Numbered from the stretch's first letter, positions 35,086 through 44,375 are shown. The stretch is 64,000 bases of DNA from Fremontodendron californicum (GCA_030761205.1 JAULJL010000015.1:14513501-14577500); one strand, 5' to 3'. Numbers and translations: made by a program. Notes: a model not told the origin generated them from the letters alone.

Positions 35086-37531
35086 TAATGGCATGGGTCT
35101 AAGTCAGGCTGAGGACAATAAACCAAGCGCTTCTTGGGAGGCAACCCAAAAGGATGGAGAGCATCTATTATATCAGATTTGCATATTCCTTACTCTCCAC
35201 CATTCTATCTTTTATTGTTTTTCTTTTCTTTTGTTTAATAGTTCTTTTCTCTTACATATAATTCTTGCATTGGGGGATAATAGCATTACATTGAGGACAA
35301 TGTAAAAATTATGTGTGGGGGGAAGAATTTAGGATTTTATTTAGAATGTTTTGTTTTTGAGTCTTTTTATGTTGTTTTTAGTGTGTTTTAGTTACTTTCA
35401 ATACTATGATGAGATATGAATTGCATAAGTCTAAAACAGATTTATTAGTGAGAAGATTTTCATGAGAATTGAGCTTGATATCAACCTTTTTATGAGCCAA
35501 TGTTAATATGATATGTTGATTGAGAAAGAAGCATGTTTAGACTTAATCTGACTTGTATAATCATCCTTGTGAGTTTTTGAGCCTCTAATGATTGATGCAT
35601 TATACAAATCAATCTAATTTCTTTCTTGAGTGCTCTCATGATTACATGATTCTCTAGAACTTGCTTTAGACCTTGTTGAGACTATATTGATGCATGTGAC
35701 AACATGAATATGAAAGAGGCATTAGGATTTTTAGCCAGGGCCAAACAGCCATCCCTTATTGATGTTCCAAGAGAACACACCCTTAGTGAACCAATTTGAG
35801 CCTACATTGAATAAGCTATCTCTTTGGTAACCATAACTTGTCCCTAACCTAAATATACTTATATCTTTACCTTTGTTCCAAAGATGAATTAGCATGTTTT
35901 GAGACAAGTTGCAAAGACAAGGAAGATCTATTGAAAATTTGGGTTAGAAACAAGAAATAAGTGTGGGGGAAAAAAAAAAAGAAAAGTCAAGAGAAAAAGA
36001 AATGGAATACTGGCAAATACATTCCTATGTAAAAAAATATGAATCATCTCTTGAATTTGTGGAAAAAGAAAAAGATGTTACAAAGTTGATTAGAATGAAG
36101 AAAAGGCCCAACATGAATATTCGGCCTATGTGACTATGTACTTGTAAAGAGTTTTGAGAAGTTTCTTTGTATGATCTTATTATGTCTCTAAACTTTATGA
36201 ACTCTTTGGAACCTTTGTGATATCTTTATCCTTTTGTTCTTCAACCATATTACAAACCCCTTGGCCCCATTACAACCTTGATTAAAGACCTCTTGATTCA
36301 TGAAGTTGTATGATCTAAATAGTGGAGAATAGGTGGACAAGCAAGAATATGGTAGAACTCTTTTCATGAGATTGATTGAGTGTAAACACTTCACCACTAC
36401 TTTAAAGAGTGAAAATCATGAGGGTATCCCATGTGAGAAGTTGAGATTAAATTTGAACATGCACTATTTTGATTGAGATATGTTACATTGAATAAGCTAT
36501 TTATTTGGTAACCACAACTTACACCTAGCCTAAATATACTTATATCCTTACCCTTGTTCTAAAGATGGATTATATATTTTGAGACATATTGCAAAAAAAA
36601 GGGATAGTTTTAGTTGAAAATTTGGGTTAGAAACAAAAGATAAGTGTGGGGGAAGAAAAGAAAAGAAAAAGTCAAGAGAAAAAGAAAGGGATCATTGTTA
36701 AATACATTCCCATATTAAAAAAAAAAAAATCTTCTCTTGAACTTCTAGTTAAAGTAAAGAAAAAGATGTTACAAAGTTGGTTAGAATGATGCAAAGGCTC
36801 AACATGAATATTTAGCCTATGTTATTATGTGCTTTATAAGAGTTTTGAGAAGTTTTATTTTTATGATCTTATTATGTCTCTAAACTCTATGAACTATTTG
36901 GAACCTTTGTGATATCTTTATCCTTTTGTTCTTTAACCACATTATAACCCTTTGGCCCCATTACAACCTTGAATAAAGACCTCTTGATTTATGAAGTTGT
37001 ATGATCTAAATAGTGGAGAATAGGTGGACAAGCAAGCATATGGTAGAAGTGTTTTCATGAGATTGATTGAGTGTAAACACTTTACCACTACTTTAAAGAG
37101 TGAAAATCAAGAGAGTATCCCATGTGAGAAGTTGAGATTAAGTTTGAATATGCACTATTTTGATTGAAATATGTTATGTTAATATTGGCTTAACTCAAAC
37201 TATTTACATTCAAGCAAGATTTTTTGTGAATTTCTTTAAGCTATTGATTAGTTTTTAAGAATTGTCCAATGATTATCTCTAATTTATATTGGAAGGATTA
37301 GTTATAATTATTATTTTTAGTTTTTCTTATGTCTTCAATGTTTGTGGGTATCGTCCTAGTAAACCCTCACGAGACTAAACTCGTCCACTAGGGACACCTA
37401 GGGGTTTAAAGGCTTGTGTCACATGCTAAGTGCCACCGTGATTTCCTACGAAAATGGATTAGATTAGATTTTCTTATTTTATTTTTATTGAGTCGTTGCT
37501 AGGGACTAGCAACAATCTAAGTGTGGGGGTG
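35086..37531 (+). other. Composite 3' UTR with internal polypurine-like tracts
   Basis: Non-coding. The first part (to about 36483) matches the pol-less Athila 3' UTR. At ATATGTTACATTGAATAAGC the sequence jumps back and repeats the CATTGAATAAGCTAT...GTGTGGGGGAAG block in the version found at 43519-44375. The hairpin TTACATTGAGGACAATGTAA is at about 35287. Purine tracts GTGTGGGGGGAAG, GTGTGGGGGAAAAA and GTGTGGGGGAAGAAAAG occur before the final AGTGTGGGGGTG. Confidence 0.7.
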
Positions 37532-39331
37532 TGATAACTCGTATAATTATATAGTTTTTAGTTATGTTTTATTATTGTTTTGTGTCAAATACGAGTTATT
37601 ATTGTTTAGTCTAATTGTGTTTATGATCTTTTATATTTTTATGTATTTTGGTGTTTTTCACAAGTTTCTTTGAGTGATTTCAGATTACTAGAATTAAGGG
37701 CAAATCCAGTTCAGTTCCAGTTCCGACACCCTTTGTAGCCGTGCAAAGTTAAGAGGCATATTTATCTTTTTCATGTTTTACACTTCTTGAAACGGAGTCG
37801 TTTTCCCTAGCGAAATCGACCATGAAGTTGGCTGATGTGCAATGACGTCTGTGCTGACCTGTTTTCGTATTTTGCCCATATCTTCTTATCCACATCAGCA
37901 AATGAGCTGATTCCAACGGCTATGGATCAGTAACTGATAGGGTAACATTTTTCGAGAAGACCATGTGATCAGATAAGGCCTCCAAAATTGACAAAATCGA
38001 CCATCAAGTTGGCTGATCAAAATCGTCATGTATGACGAAAATTGTTAGAAAATGCACCCACCTATTATACCTACCTTTGAAATTTGTAAAGCTTGTCTCT
38101 TGTCATTTAGCCCTCCAAAATGTGTATAAATAGAGGGCCTTGGATGATTGTAAGGGATCATATGGTAGATTGGTAGGAAATTAGCCATTATAATAAAATT
38201 CTCTAAGTTTTCTTCTTCTTTCTTTTCTCTAGTTTTCTTTTTCTTTATTTTCTTCTTCTTCTTTCTTTATTTTATTTCCTTCTTAGATTCTCTTTAATTT
38301 TATGTTTATGTTTACAATGCCTATGCTAGGCTAAACTTCTATTTGGTTAAGGGTGATTTCAAAGCCCTAGACATGTTTTGTGATTGATTTTTAGATTCTA
38401 TCTATCATTAATTTTCTATCAAAGTTGCTTATGTTCTTCTACAAGAATTGTTCATGATGTTGTCTTGATTTATTTAGGTGTACAACTAGATAGATCTTGA
38501 TAATTATCTATTGCTAGTTTAGGAGTCTTGATCCGTGTAATTGTCTTGATTTCCTATTCATAAGTGGCAATTTGTGATTAATGATTATGGTCAAGTTTTC
38601 AATAATTGCAAAGTGGAACATAACCTAAGTTGAACAATCCGAGCTTATGTGTTTGTTGCTTAGATCAACCTATCTTTCTCATCATAAAGCTGCCATTAAA
38701 TTGAATTTAGAGAGCTTATTCTAGGTTGTTTAATGGTTAGAGATTAAATAGAGAGCTTGTTCTATTTAACGACAAACTAAGGAAAGATTGGGATAACAGA
38801 GCTTGTTGTTATCTACGGTTGTTAACTTTGATAGTTGGTTGATATTGATAGATCTGAAATTGATTCTTAATGATGTCTAGTGGTGGAGAATGAAACCTTA
38901 ACCATATTTTTCATATTTGATTCTTCTTACTTACTTGTTTTCTTACTTTTCTAGTTTGCTTATTTTTAAAAGTATATTTATTTTTATTGGCTGGTTATAC
39001 CGCCTAATTTGTATATTAACTTTGTTTTATTTTTATTGGCTGGTTATACCGCCTAATTTAGTATATATATTGGCTGGTTATACCGCCTAATTTAGTATAT
39101 ATATTTTTATTGGCTGGTTATACCGCCTTGCATCTTATTCTTATTATTTACTTTAGTTTAAATCTGGCTTTAAAAACCCCTTTTCTTTTATTGTTCTTGA
39201 ATTTAAGTTTTAAACTATTAACTTATAAACTAAAACCCAATCCCTGAGGACTCGACCCTTGCTAACTACTATACTTACAATTTATCTTTTTAGTGCAAGG
39301 TTAAATAAGATACACTCTTTTGGGTGCATCA
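37532..39331 (+). repeat. LTR, subtype B (TGATAACTCG start)
   Basis: 1800 bp. The last two thirds match the LTR at 27876-29628, while the first 650 bases differ and match 51500-52173 in reverse. Four copies of the GGCTGGTTATACCGCC repeat lie at about 38988-39128. TATAAATAGAGGGCC at about 38126 is a likely promoter. Confidence 0.85.
38985..39130 (+). repeat. GGCTGGTTATACCGCC repeat cluster in LTR B
   Basis: Four units of TATTGGCTGGTTATACCGCC, each followed by an AT-rich spacer of variable length. Each unit is an imperfect palindrome. Three units occur in the LTR of copy 2 (50559-50667) and three in the leader of copy 3 (57207-57325). Confidence 0.8.
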
Positions 39332-39337
39332 AAATTT

Positions 39338-39356
39338 TGGCGCCGTTGCCGGGGAT
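39338..39356 (+). other. Primer-binding site, Asp tRNA type
   Basis: TGGCGCCGTTGCCGGGGAT, six bases inside the LTR. Confidence 0.85.
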
Positions 39357-39470
39357 TGCTTTCTTTAGTTTATTTGTTACTTGGTTTATTCTTATTTTCA
39401 GTTCTAATTAGTTTTATTTTCTTGTACATACAAGTTTTTCTTTTCAAATTTAAAAAAAAAAAAAAAAACA

Positions 39471-40409
39471 ATGGAATTGAGCAATCTAACACTTGAAGAG
39501 TTGGTGGCATACATGAACATGGAGAATCAACAAGCCAATCTCACCTCCCCAGTTCAACAATTGGCCATGGGAGGATGTCAAGGCTATCAAGTGTTCCAAG
39601 ACCAACAGTATGATCATTACTCAAACACTTACCATGAGGGATGGTGGGATCATACTAATTATGGCTACTCGAAAAATTACCAAGAAGTAGATCCTTATGC
39701 CAATTACACTCATCCATCTAGCTTCAATCAATCATGGTCTCAAGAACCAGATCTTTTTCAACCACCACATATGACTCAAAACTCAGGTACTTCTTTAGAA
39801 GATCTTGTCTATTCTCTTGTTACTGATTCTTTGCAATTTCAACAGGAAACAAGGGCAAGCATCCAGAGTTTGGAAAAGCAAATGAGCCAATTGGCTAGTA
39901 GTATGGTGGGATGGGTAGCACAAAGATCTGAAGAACTCCCAGCCCAAACGATGGTTAACCCAAAGGAGAATGCTACTATTGTGACCTTGAAGAATGAGGA
40001 ACAAGATGAGGATGAAACAAAATTAGAGATGGATTCTATTCTTGAGGATAATGAAGCCAAAGATCCAAATAAGAGTATTTCGACACCTGAGGTAACGTTT
40101 AAGGTTTCACTTTTTACTAATGTTTCTTCTCCACTTTTTCCTAGTAGATTTGCAAAGTTCAAGGAGGAAGAACATGAACAACACATGCCGGAAACCTTAA
40201 ACAACTTGTTTGTGGAGGTCATTCAACAAGTATCAAAATATGCTCCATTCCTCGATGACATATGCACCACAAAGGATGATGGAATAATACTTGTAATGGA
40301 GAATGCATCCAGTTTTGTGCAAAGAAAGCTTCCTATCAAACGCTCAAATTTGGGAAGTTTCATGTATGAGCCTAACAAGCCTAAAAAGCCAAGAAGGGGA
40401 ATTGGCTAG
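39471..40409 (+). CDS. Truncated Athila gag-derived protein, copy 1
   Basis: 312 residues, open throughout. It lacks the capsid-like retrotransposon gag domain and the zinc knuckle. What remains is the linker seen between gag and protease of the full-length element (YDHYSNTYHEGWWDH against YDPYSNTYNSGWRDH; the VNPKENATIVTL segment against VNPRENANAITL) and the lead-in to the protease, which stops before the catalytic Asp. It has a coiled-coil-like stretch around SIQSLEKQMSQLASSM (about residues 129-144) and an acidic middle. The ATG directly follows a 16-base A run. The same 312-codon frame is intact in copy 2, so it is either young or maintained. Its function is unknown; it may be an interaction remnant of Gag. 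Confidence 0.7.
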   Translation: MELSNLTLEELVAYMNMENQQANLTSPVQQLAMGGCQGYQVFQDQQYDHYSNTYHEGWWDHTNYGYSKNYQEVDPYANYTHPSSFNQSWSQEPDLFQPPHMTQNSGTSLEDLVYSLVTDSLQFQQETRASIQSLEKQMSQLASSMVGWVAQRSEELPAQTMVNPKENATIVTLKNEEQDEDETKLEMDSILEDNEAKDPNKSISTPEVTFKVSLFTNVSSPLFPSRFAKFKEEEHEQHMPETLNNLFVEVIQQVSKYAPFLDDICTTKDDGIILVMENASSFVQRKLPIKRSNLGSFMYEPNKPKKPRRGIG

Positions 40410-40721
40410 GCTGAAAAGAATCAATCAAGTGCTAATTGGGGGAGGCAGCCTAATTAGTGAAAGCATTGCCAAACTGCCATCCTCAGATTTGCTCTCTTTT
40501 TCTTTACCTTTTTCTTATGTTTCTTTGCTAATTGTGTTTAGTGTTTCTAAGTTCATTTAGGCTGCATAAGTTTATTTTGTTTATTAGTTCTTTTCACTTA
40601 CACATGATTCTTTCATTTGGGATTAATAGCATTACATTAATGACAATGTAAGAATTATGTGTGGGGGGAAGAATTTAGGATTTTATTTAGAGTGTTTTGT
40701 TTTTGAGTTTTTTTTTTTTAT
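40410..40721 (+). other. 3'-UTR-like block inside the element
   Basis: This carries the hairpin-like ATTACATTAATGACAATGTAA (about 40630) and the tract TGTGTGGGGGGAAGAATTTAGG that elsewhere mark Athila 3' UTRs, yet here it lies between gag and the pol tail. This suggests the element arose by template switching between two parents. Copy 2 has a different parental version of this block (49020-49267). Confidence 0.6.
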
Positions 40722-40760
40722 GTTGTTTCTCTTTCTGATCCTTGTTTTGAAAATAACTAG
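40722..40760 (+). pseudogene. Last codons of pol (integrase tail remnant), copy 1
   Basis: Reads VVSLSDPCFENN and a stop, matching the end of the integrase C-terminal frame of copy 3 (54310-54348: VVFLSDPCFENN, stop). It shows that the CRP gene lies directly downstream of where pol ended. Confidence 0.7.
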
Positions 40761-40864
40761 ATGTAAATATAATTTTTATTTTTTTACCCCGGTTAAATGG
40801 CGGATAACGGTACTCCGTGATTATTTAAATCGGTTCCATCAGCTACCCACAAAACTGATATTGT

Positions 40865-40919
40865 ATATAAATTTCTCTTCCAATTTCTCTTTCAATTTTT
40901 TTTCATTTTTTTTTTCAGG
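40865..40919 (+). promoter_or_regulatory. TATA-like box and pyrimidine tract/CAG before the CRP gene
   Basis: TATATAAAT at 40865-40873 lies about 50 bases upstream of the ATG. A T/C-rich run ending TTTTTCAG at 40918 comes right before GATG. It can be read as a small internal promoter or as a 3' splice site that would place the CRP ORF on a spliced retroelement RNA. Copy 3 keeps both. Copy 2 keeps the TATA box but has CAC instead of CAG. Confidence 0.45.
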
Positions 40920-41456
40920 ATGGATGATATTCTCACAAGATTGCAGAAACGATTTCCTCCCTTTCCTCGAAATATTTTACTGAAGCTTTACCAAGTTCGA
41001 TTTGAAAGATTAAGAATGCTTATGCACAAAGGGATTCCTGGAGACATACGTTGGATAATTGAAGCCAAGGTACGTGAAGATGAATATCTTCCTGTTTTGC
41101 ATTTACCAGGTACAGGTAGAAGCACTTTTGCAAAGAAGCGACGAGCAAAGCGCATGAGTTCAAATTGCCACAAATGTGCACGATGGACGTGTAATGGTAA
41201 ATGTCGTTCTATTGGGATTCCGTCCTCTAATCGAGATGATAAAATTGAATTCATTAAGGATGGACTGAGTAAGGAGAATTTGGGTAATATCCAACTTTCT
41301 CTTGAGACGCATCCTAGTGGAGACGTACAAAGAGAAATTCTTGATTTATGGCTGCAATTCCAAAGGGAATGGCAACATCTTGGGAATCTGATGTTAAAAG
41401 ACCCTGTTTGCCAGCTTGTAAGAAAACTGGATGGGAAGCATATCCTCGACTCATAG
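40920..41456 (+). CDS. Virus-like cysteine-rich nucleic-acid-binding protein, copy 1
   Basis: 178 residues, no signal peptide or membrane segment. The N-terminal part is helical and hydrophobic (about 1-60). It is followed by GRSTFAKKRRAKR (66-78), a strongly basic patch, and four cysteines at 83, 86, 91 and 95 (C-x2-C-x4-C-x3-C) of a putative zinc finger, then a DDKIEFIKDG segment (106-115) and a C-terminal extension. The order of basic patch, zinc finger and following short motif is that of the cysteine-rich proteins encoded at the 3' end of carlavirus-like filamentous RNA viruses (Betaflexiviridae), which bind nucleic acid and in several cases suppress silencing or alter host transcription. 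The extension is longer than usual. Homology is inferred from motif order only. It could instead be a host zinc-finger protein. Confidence 0.55.
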   Translation: MDDILTRLQKRFPPFPRNILLKLYQVRFERLRMLMHKGIPGDIRWIIEAKVREDEYLPVLHLPGTGRSTFAKKRRAKRMSSNCHKCARWTCNGKCRSIGIPSSNRDDKIEFIKDGLSKENLGNIQLSLETHPSGDVQREILDLWLQFQREWQHLGNLMLKDPVCQLVRKLDGKHILDS

Positions 41457-41764
41457 AAGGCGTTTAAGCCGTTTCTGGACGTAAAACCAGAGGAAGATGT
41501 GAGCCACAATCACAACTACAATAAATGACTTCTCAGCTTTTGGTTTGATTTGCAATAACTTTATTTTGGTTTAATTTACGTGTTGTTCGATTTGTGTAAT
41601 TATTCTCGTTTTTTTTATTTGTCTTTTACGGTTGATTTTTTCTTCTCTTTTTGATTTTCTTCCTGAAATCACGCAAAAATCTTTTGTTAGGTTAACATTT
41701 TTTTCGGACAGGTCAGATACACTTTCGGCGATATTATTACTCTTGTCTGATTCACTACTCAGTC
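41457..41764 (+). other. Spacer between CRP and LOG genes
   Basis: About 325 bases separate the two coding regions; T-rich, with GTTAACATTTTTTTCGGACAGGTCAG near 41690. The corresponding stretch is tandemly duplicated in copy 2 and partly deleted in copy 3. Confidence 0.5.
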
Positions 41765-41816
41765 CTCTATATATTACACCATGTACTCATTCTCTTTCAG
41801 GCACTCAAAAAAAAAA
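41765..41816 (+). promoter_or_regulatory. TATA-like box and CAG acceptor-like site before the LOG gene
   Basis: CTATATATTACACC (about 41767-41780) and TTCTCTTTCAG ending at 41800 precede the ATG at 41817. With transcription starting about 30 bases past the TATA box, the upstream in-frame ATG at 41781 would be left out and translation would start at 41817. Alternatively AG at 41799-41800 is a 3' splice site. Confidence 0.4.
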
Positions 41817-42464
41817 ATGGAAAGTACTTCGTCCCAGCGCATTAAAAAAATTTGTGTCTTTGGAGGTGCTTATCCAGGGAAAAATAACATATTTGCTGAT
41901 GAAGCCATAAGAGTTGGAGTAATACTTGCCCAACAAAAGATCCACTTGATTTATGGAGGCGGTAGTACGGGTTTAATGGGAGCAGTCGCTACAGCAGCAC
42001 ACGCCGGAGGAAGTCCAGTTCTAGGAATCGTGCCAAAACTATTCACAAGTTTTTGTGGACCTACCGTGGGTAAGGAAATACAAGTCTGGAGTATCCCTGA
42101 ACGGATAACAATCATGTACCATTCTGCCGATGCATTCATTGCTTTACCAGGAGGTCTGGGTACATTGGAAGAAATAGCTTGCGTGGCTTCTTGGTCATCT
42201 TTGGTCACAAATAAGAAACCCATTGGTTTGCTTAATATTACTGGTTATTTTAGTAATTTGCTTTCATATTTAGATAATGCTGTGGATAATGGATTCATGT
42301 TTTCAGAGACAAGGAGAACCATAATTTCTGCTACAACCATTGAAGATTTACTCAAAAAGCTCCAAGCTTATGAGTGTTTATCTGCTACGGTTGTTTCGCA
42401 AACGCTCGGAAAAAGAAAAAGAGATATGGACGAGCAAGGAGTGGACTGCACTTTGTCTTTGTGA
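41817..42464 (+). CDS. LOG-type cytokinin riboside 5'-monophosphate phosphoribohydrolase, copy 1
   Basis: 215 residues (227 if translation starts at the in-frame ATG 41781). LOG enzymes release active cytokinin bases from their nucleotides in one step, in the cytosol or nucleus. Visible are the Rossmann-type start KKICVFGG (10-17), the nucleotide-binding GGGSTGLMG (47-55), a conserved-position Arg in IPER (96) and the signature PGGLGTLEE (111-119) with its catalytic Glu. C-terminal KRKR (199-202) could act as a nuclear signal. It differs from standard plant LOGs by FGG for FCG and by loss of the Lys following the conserved Arg (RIT rather than RK), so activity should be tested rather than assumed. 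It has no introns, as expected for a gene carried by a retroelement. This is the only copy with an undamaged canonical start. Confidence 0.85.
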   Translation: MESTSSQRIKKICVFGGAYPGKNNIFADEAIRVGVILAQQKIHLIYGGGSTGLMGAVATAAHAGGSPVLGIVPKLFTSFCGPTVGKEIQVWSIPERITIMYHSADAFIALPGGLGTLEEIACVASWSSLVTNKKPIGLLNITGYFSNLLSYLDNAVDNGFMFSETRRTIISATTIEDLLKKLQAYECLSATVVSQTLGKRKRDMDEQGVDCTLSL

Positions 42465-44375
42465 CATTATCTAACATTTTGTTTGTTGTGTCTCAGTTAT
42501 AATAAGTGGTTAGCAACCTCTGCAGGTAATATCTCCTAAATTCTACCTTTAAAATTTGACATTGGGGACAATGTCATATTTTAGTAGGGGGTAAGAGACA
42601 TATTTTGCTAATTTAAAAATAAAAAAAAAAGTTTGTTGTGTTTTAAGCAATTTAGAAGTATTCATTCTGAACAAGGTCTGAGTAAGGGAGACTTAAGACA
42701 TACCTTGTCAGTTTGATTTCTTCTTTTCAAAAAAAAAAAAAAGGGTTTGTTATATTTTAAGCAATTTAGAAGTATTCATTCTGAACAAGGTCTGAGTAAG
42801 GGAGACTTGAGACATACCTTGTCAGTTTGATTTTAATCTTTTTATGTTTACTTGTTAATTTTTGTTTAGTATTTTAGGATTATTTAGGTTGCATGAGTTT
42901 GTTTTGTTTTGAGTCTTAGTTGTTCCTATTCTTATGTTATTAGTTCTTTTCTCTTACACATGATTCTTTCATTTGGGTTAATAGACTTACATTGAGGACA
43001 ATGTAAGAATTAAGTGTGGGGGGAATGATTTAGGATTTCTTTTATTTTTGTCTACTATTTTTTTTTATGAGTCTTTATTATTATTATTATTATTTTATGT
43101 TTTAGTTCCTTTTTAATACAGTGATGAGATATGAATTGCATAAGTCTAAAACAGAATTACTAGTGAGAAGATTTTCATGAGAATTGAGCTTGATATCAAC
43201 CTTTTTATGAGCCAATGTTAATATGATATGTTGATTGAGAAAGAAGCATGTTTAGACTTAATCTGACTTGTATAATCATCCTTGTGAGTTTTTGAGCCTA
43301 TAATGATTGATGCATTATACAAATCAATCTAATTTCTTTCTTGAGTGCTCTTACGATTACATGATTCTCTAGAACTTGCTTTAGACCTTGTTGAGACTAT
43401 ATTGATGCATGTGACAACATGAATATGATAGAGGCATTAGGATTTTTAGCCAGGGCCAAACAGCCATCCCTTATTGATGTTCCAAGAGAACACACCCCTA
43501 GTGAGCCAATTTGAGCCTACATTGAATAAGCTATTTATTTGGTAACCACAACTTACACCTAGCCTAAATATACTTATATCCTTACCCTTGTTCTAAAGAT
43601 GGATTATATATTTTGAGACATATTGCAAAAAAAAGGGATAGTTTTAGTTGAAAATTTGGGTTAGAAACAAAAGATAAGTGTGGGGGAAGAAAAGAAAAGA
43701 AAAAGTCAAGAGAAATAGAAAGGGATCATTGTTAAATACATTCCCATATTAAAAAAAAAAATCTTCTCTTGAACTTCTAGTTAAAGTAAAGAAAAAGATG
43801 TTACAAAGTTGGTTAGAATGATGCAAAGGCTCAACATGAATATTTAGCCTATGTTATTATGTGCTTTATAAGAGTTTTGAGAAGTTTTATTTTTATGATC
43901 TTATTATGTCTCTAAACTCTATGAACTATTTGGAACCTTTGTGATATATTTATCCTTTTGTTCTTTAACCACATTATAACCCTTTGGCCCCATTACAACC
44001 TTGAATAAAGACCTCTTGATTTATGAAGTTGTATGATCTAAATAGTGGAGAATAGGTGGACAAGCAAGCATATGGTAGAAGTGTTTTCATGAGATTGATT
44101 GAGTGTAAACACTTTACCACTACTTTAAAGAGTGAAAATCAAGAGAGTATCCCATGTGAGAAGTTGAGATTAAGTTTGAATATGCACTATTTTGATTGAA
44201 ATATGTTATGTTAATATTGGCTTAACTCAAACTATTTACATTCAAGCAAGATTTTTTGTGAATTTCTTTAAGCTATTGATTAGTTTTTAAGAATTGTCCA
44301 ATGATTATCTCTAATTTATATTGGAAGGATTAGTTATAATTATTATTTTTAGTTTTTCTTATGTCTTCAATGTTT
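42465..44375 (+). other. 3' UTR of copy 1
   Basis: Starts with a spacer containing CTGCAGGTAATAT (donor-like, about 42522), hairpin GACATTGGGGACAATGTC (42559-42576), and a direct duplication of about 90 bases (GCAATTTAGAAGTATTC at about 42648 and again at 42764). The usual Athila 3' UTR follows, with hairpin TTACATTGAGGACAATGTAA (about 42987) and purine tracts AAGTGTGGGGGGAA (about 43012) and AAGTGTGGGGGAAG (about 43675). It ends inside this UTR at TTCAATGTTTG, without a final polypurine tract or LTR. Confidence 0.7.

Larger units (their letters stand above)
27876..37531 (+). mobile_element. Athila-like autonomous element with intact gag-pol
   Basis: The 5' LTR is 27876-29628, PBS 29635-29652, gag-pol 29851-35085 and the 3' UTR runs to the polypurine tract AGTGTGGGGGTG at 37520-37531. 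The following LTR (37532-39331) is of a different subtype at its start (TGATAACTCG rather than TGATAAGTGC), so the element is a recombinant whose right LTR is shared with the next copy. Its 3' UTR also switches type at about 36484. Confidence 0.8.
37532..44375 (+). mobile_element. Athila-derived element with CRP and LOG genes, copy 1
   Basis: LTR (37532-39331), PBS (39338-39356), shortened gag (39471-40409), a 3'-UTR-like block, the last codons of pol (40722-40760), the CRP gene (40920-41456), the LOG gene (41817-42464) and a 3' UTR that stops abruptly at about 44375. It has no reverse transcriptase or integrase, and no 3' LTR. It joins the minus-strand copy 2 tail to tail. Confidence 0.8.

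Noticed and set aside
39338..39356. tRNA gene at the PBS strings
   Set aside because: Only the 3' acceptor complement is present; no cloverleaf surrounds it.
39839..40222. 127-codon frame opposite the shortened gag
   Set aside because: Antisense shadow of a coding region; Ser/Phe-rich with no motif.
40920..41456. A complete integrated RNA virus
   Set aside because: No replicase, movement or coat protein sequence adjoins it; only this one viral-like gene is present.
40988..41509. 173-codon open frame opposite the CRP gene, present in all three copies
   Set aside because: It mirrors the conserved CRP coding strand, so its conservation follows from the sense gene; it has no domain of its own.
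41951..42223. 90-codon frame opposite LOG
   Set aside because: Antisense shadow of LOG, and identical in all copies for that reason.
40920..42464. CRP and LOG ORFs as an envelope gene
   Set aside because: They occupy the env position but neither has a signal peptide, transmembrane segment or fusion-like region.
41781..42464. LOG as an ordinary nuclear host gene
   Set aside because: It is intronless, present in three copies, and always embedded between retroelement pol remnants and 3' UTR.
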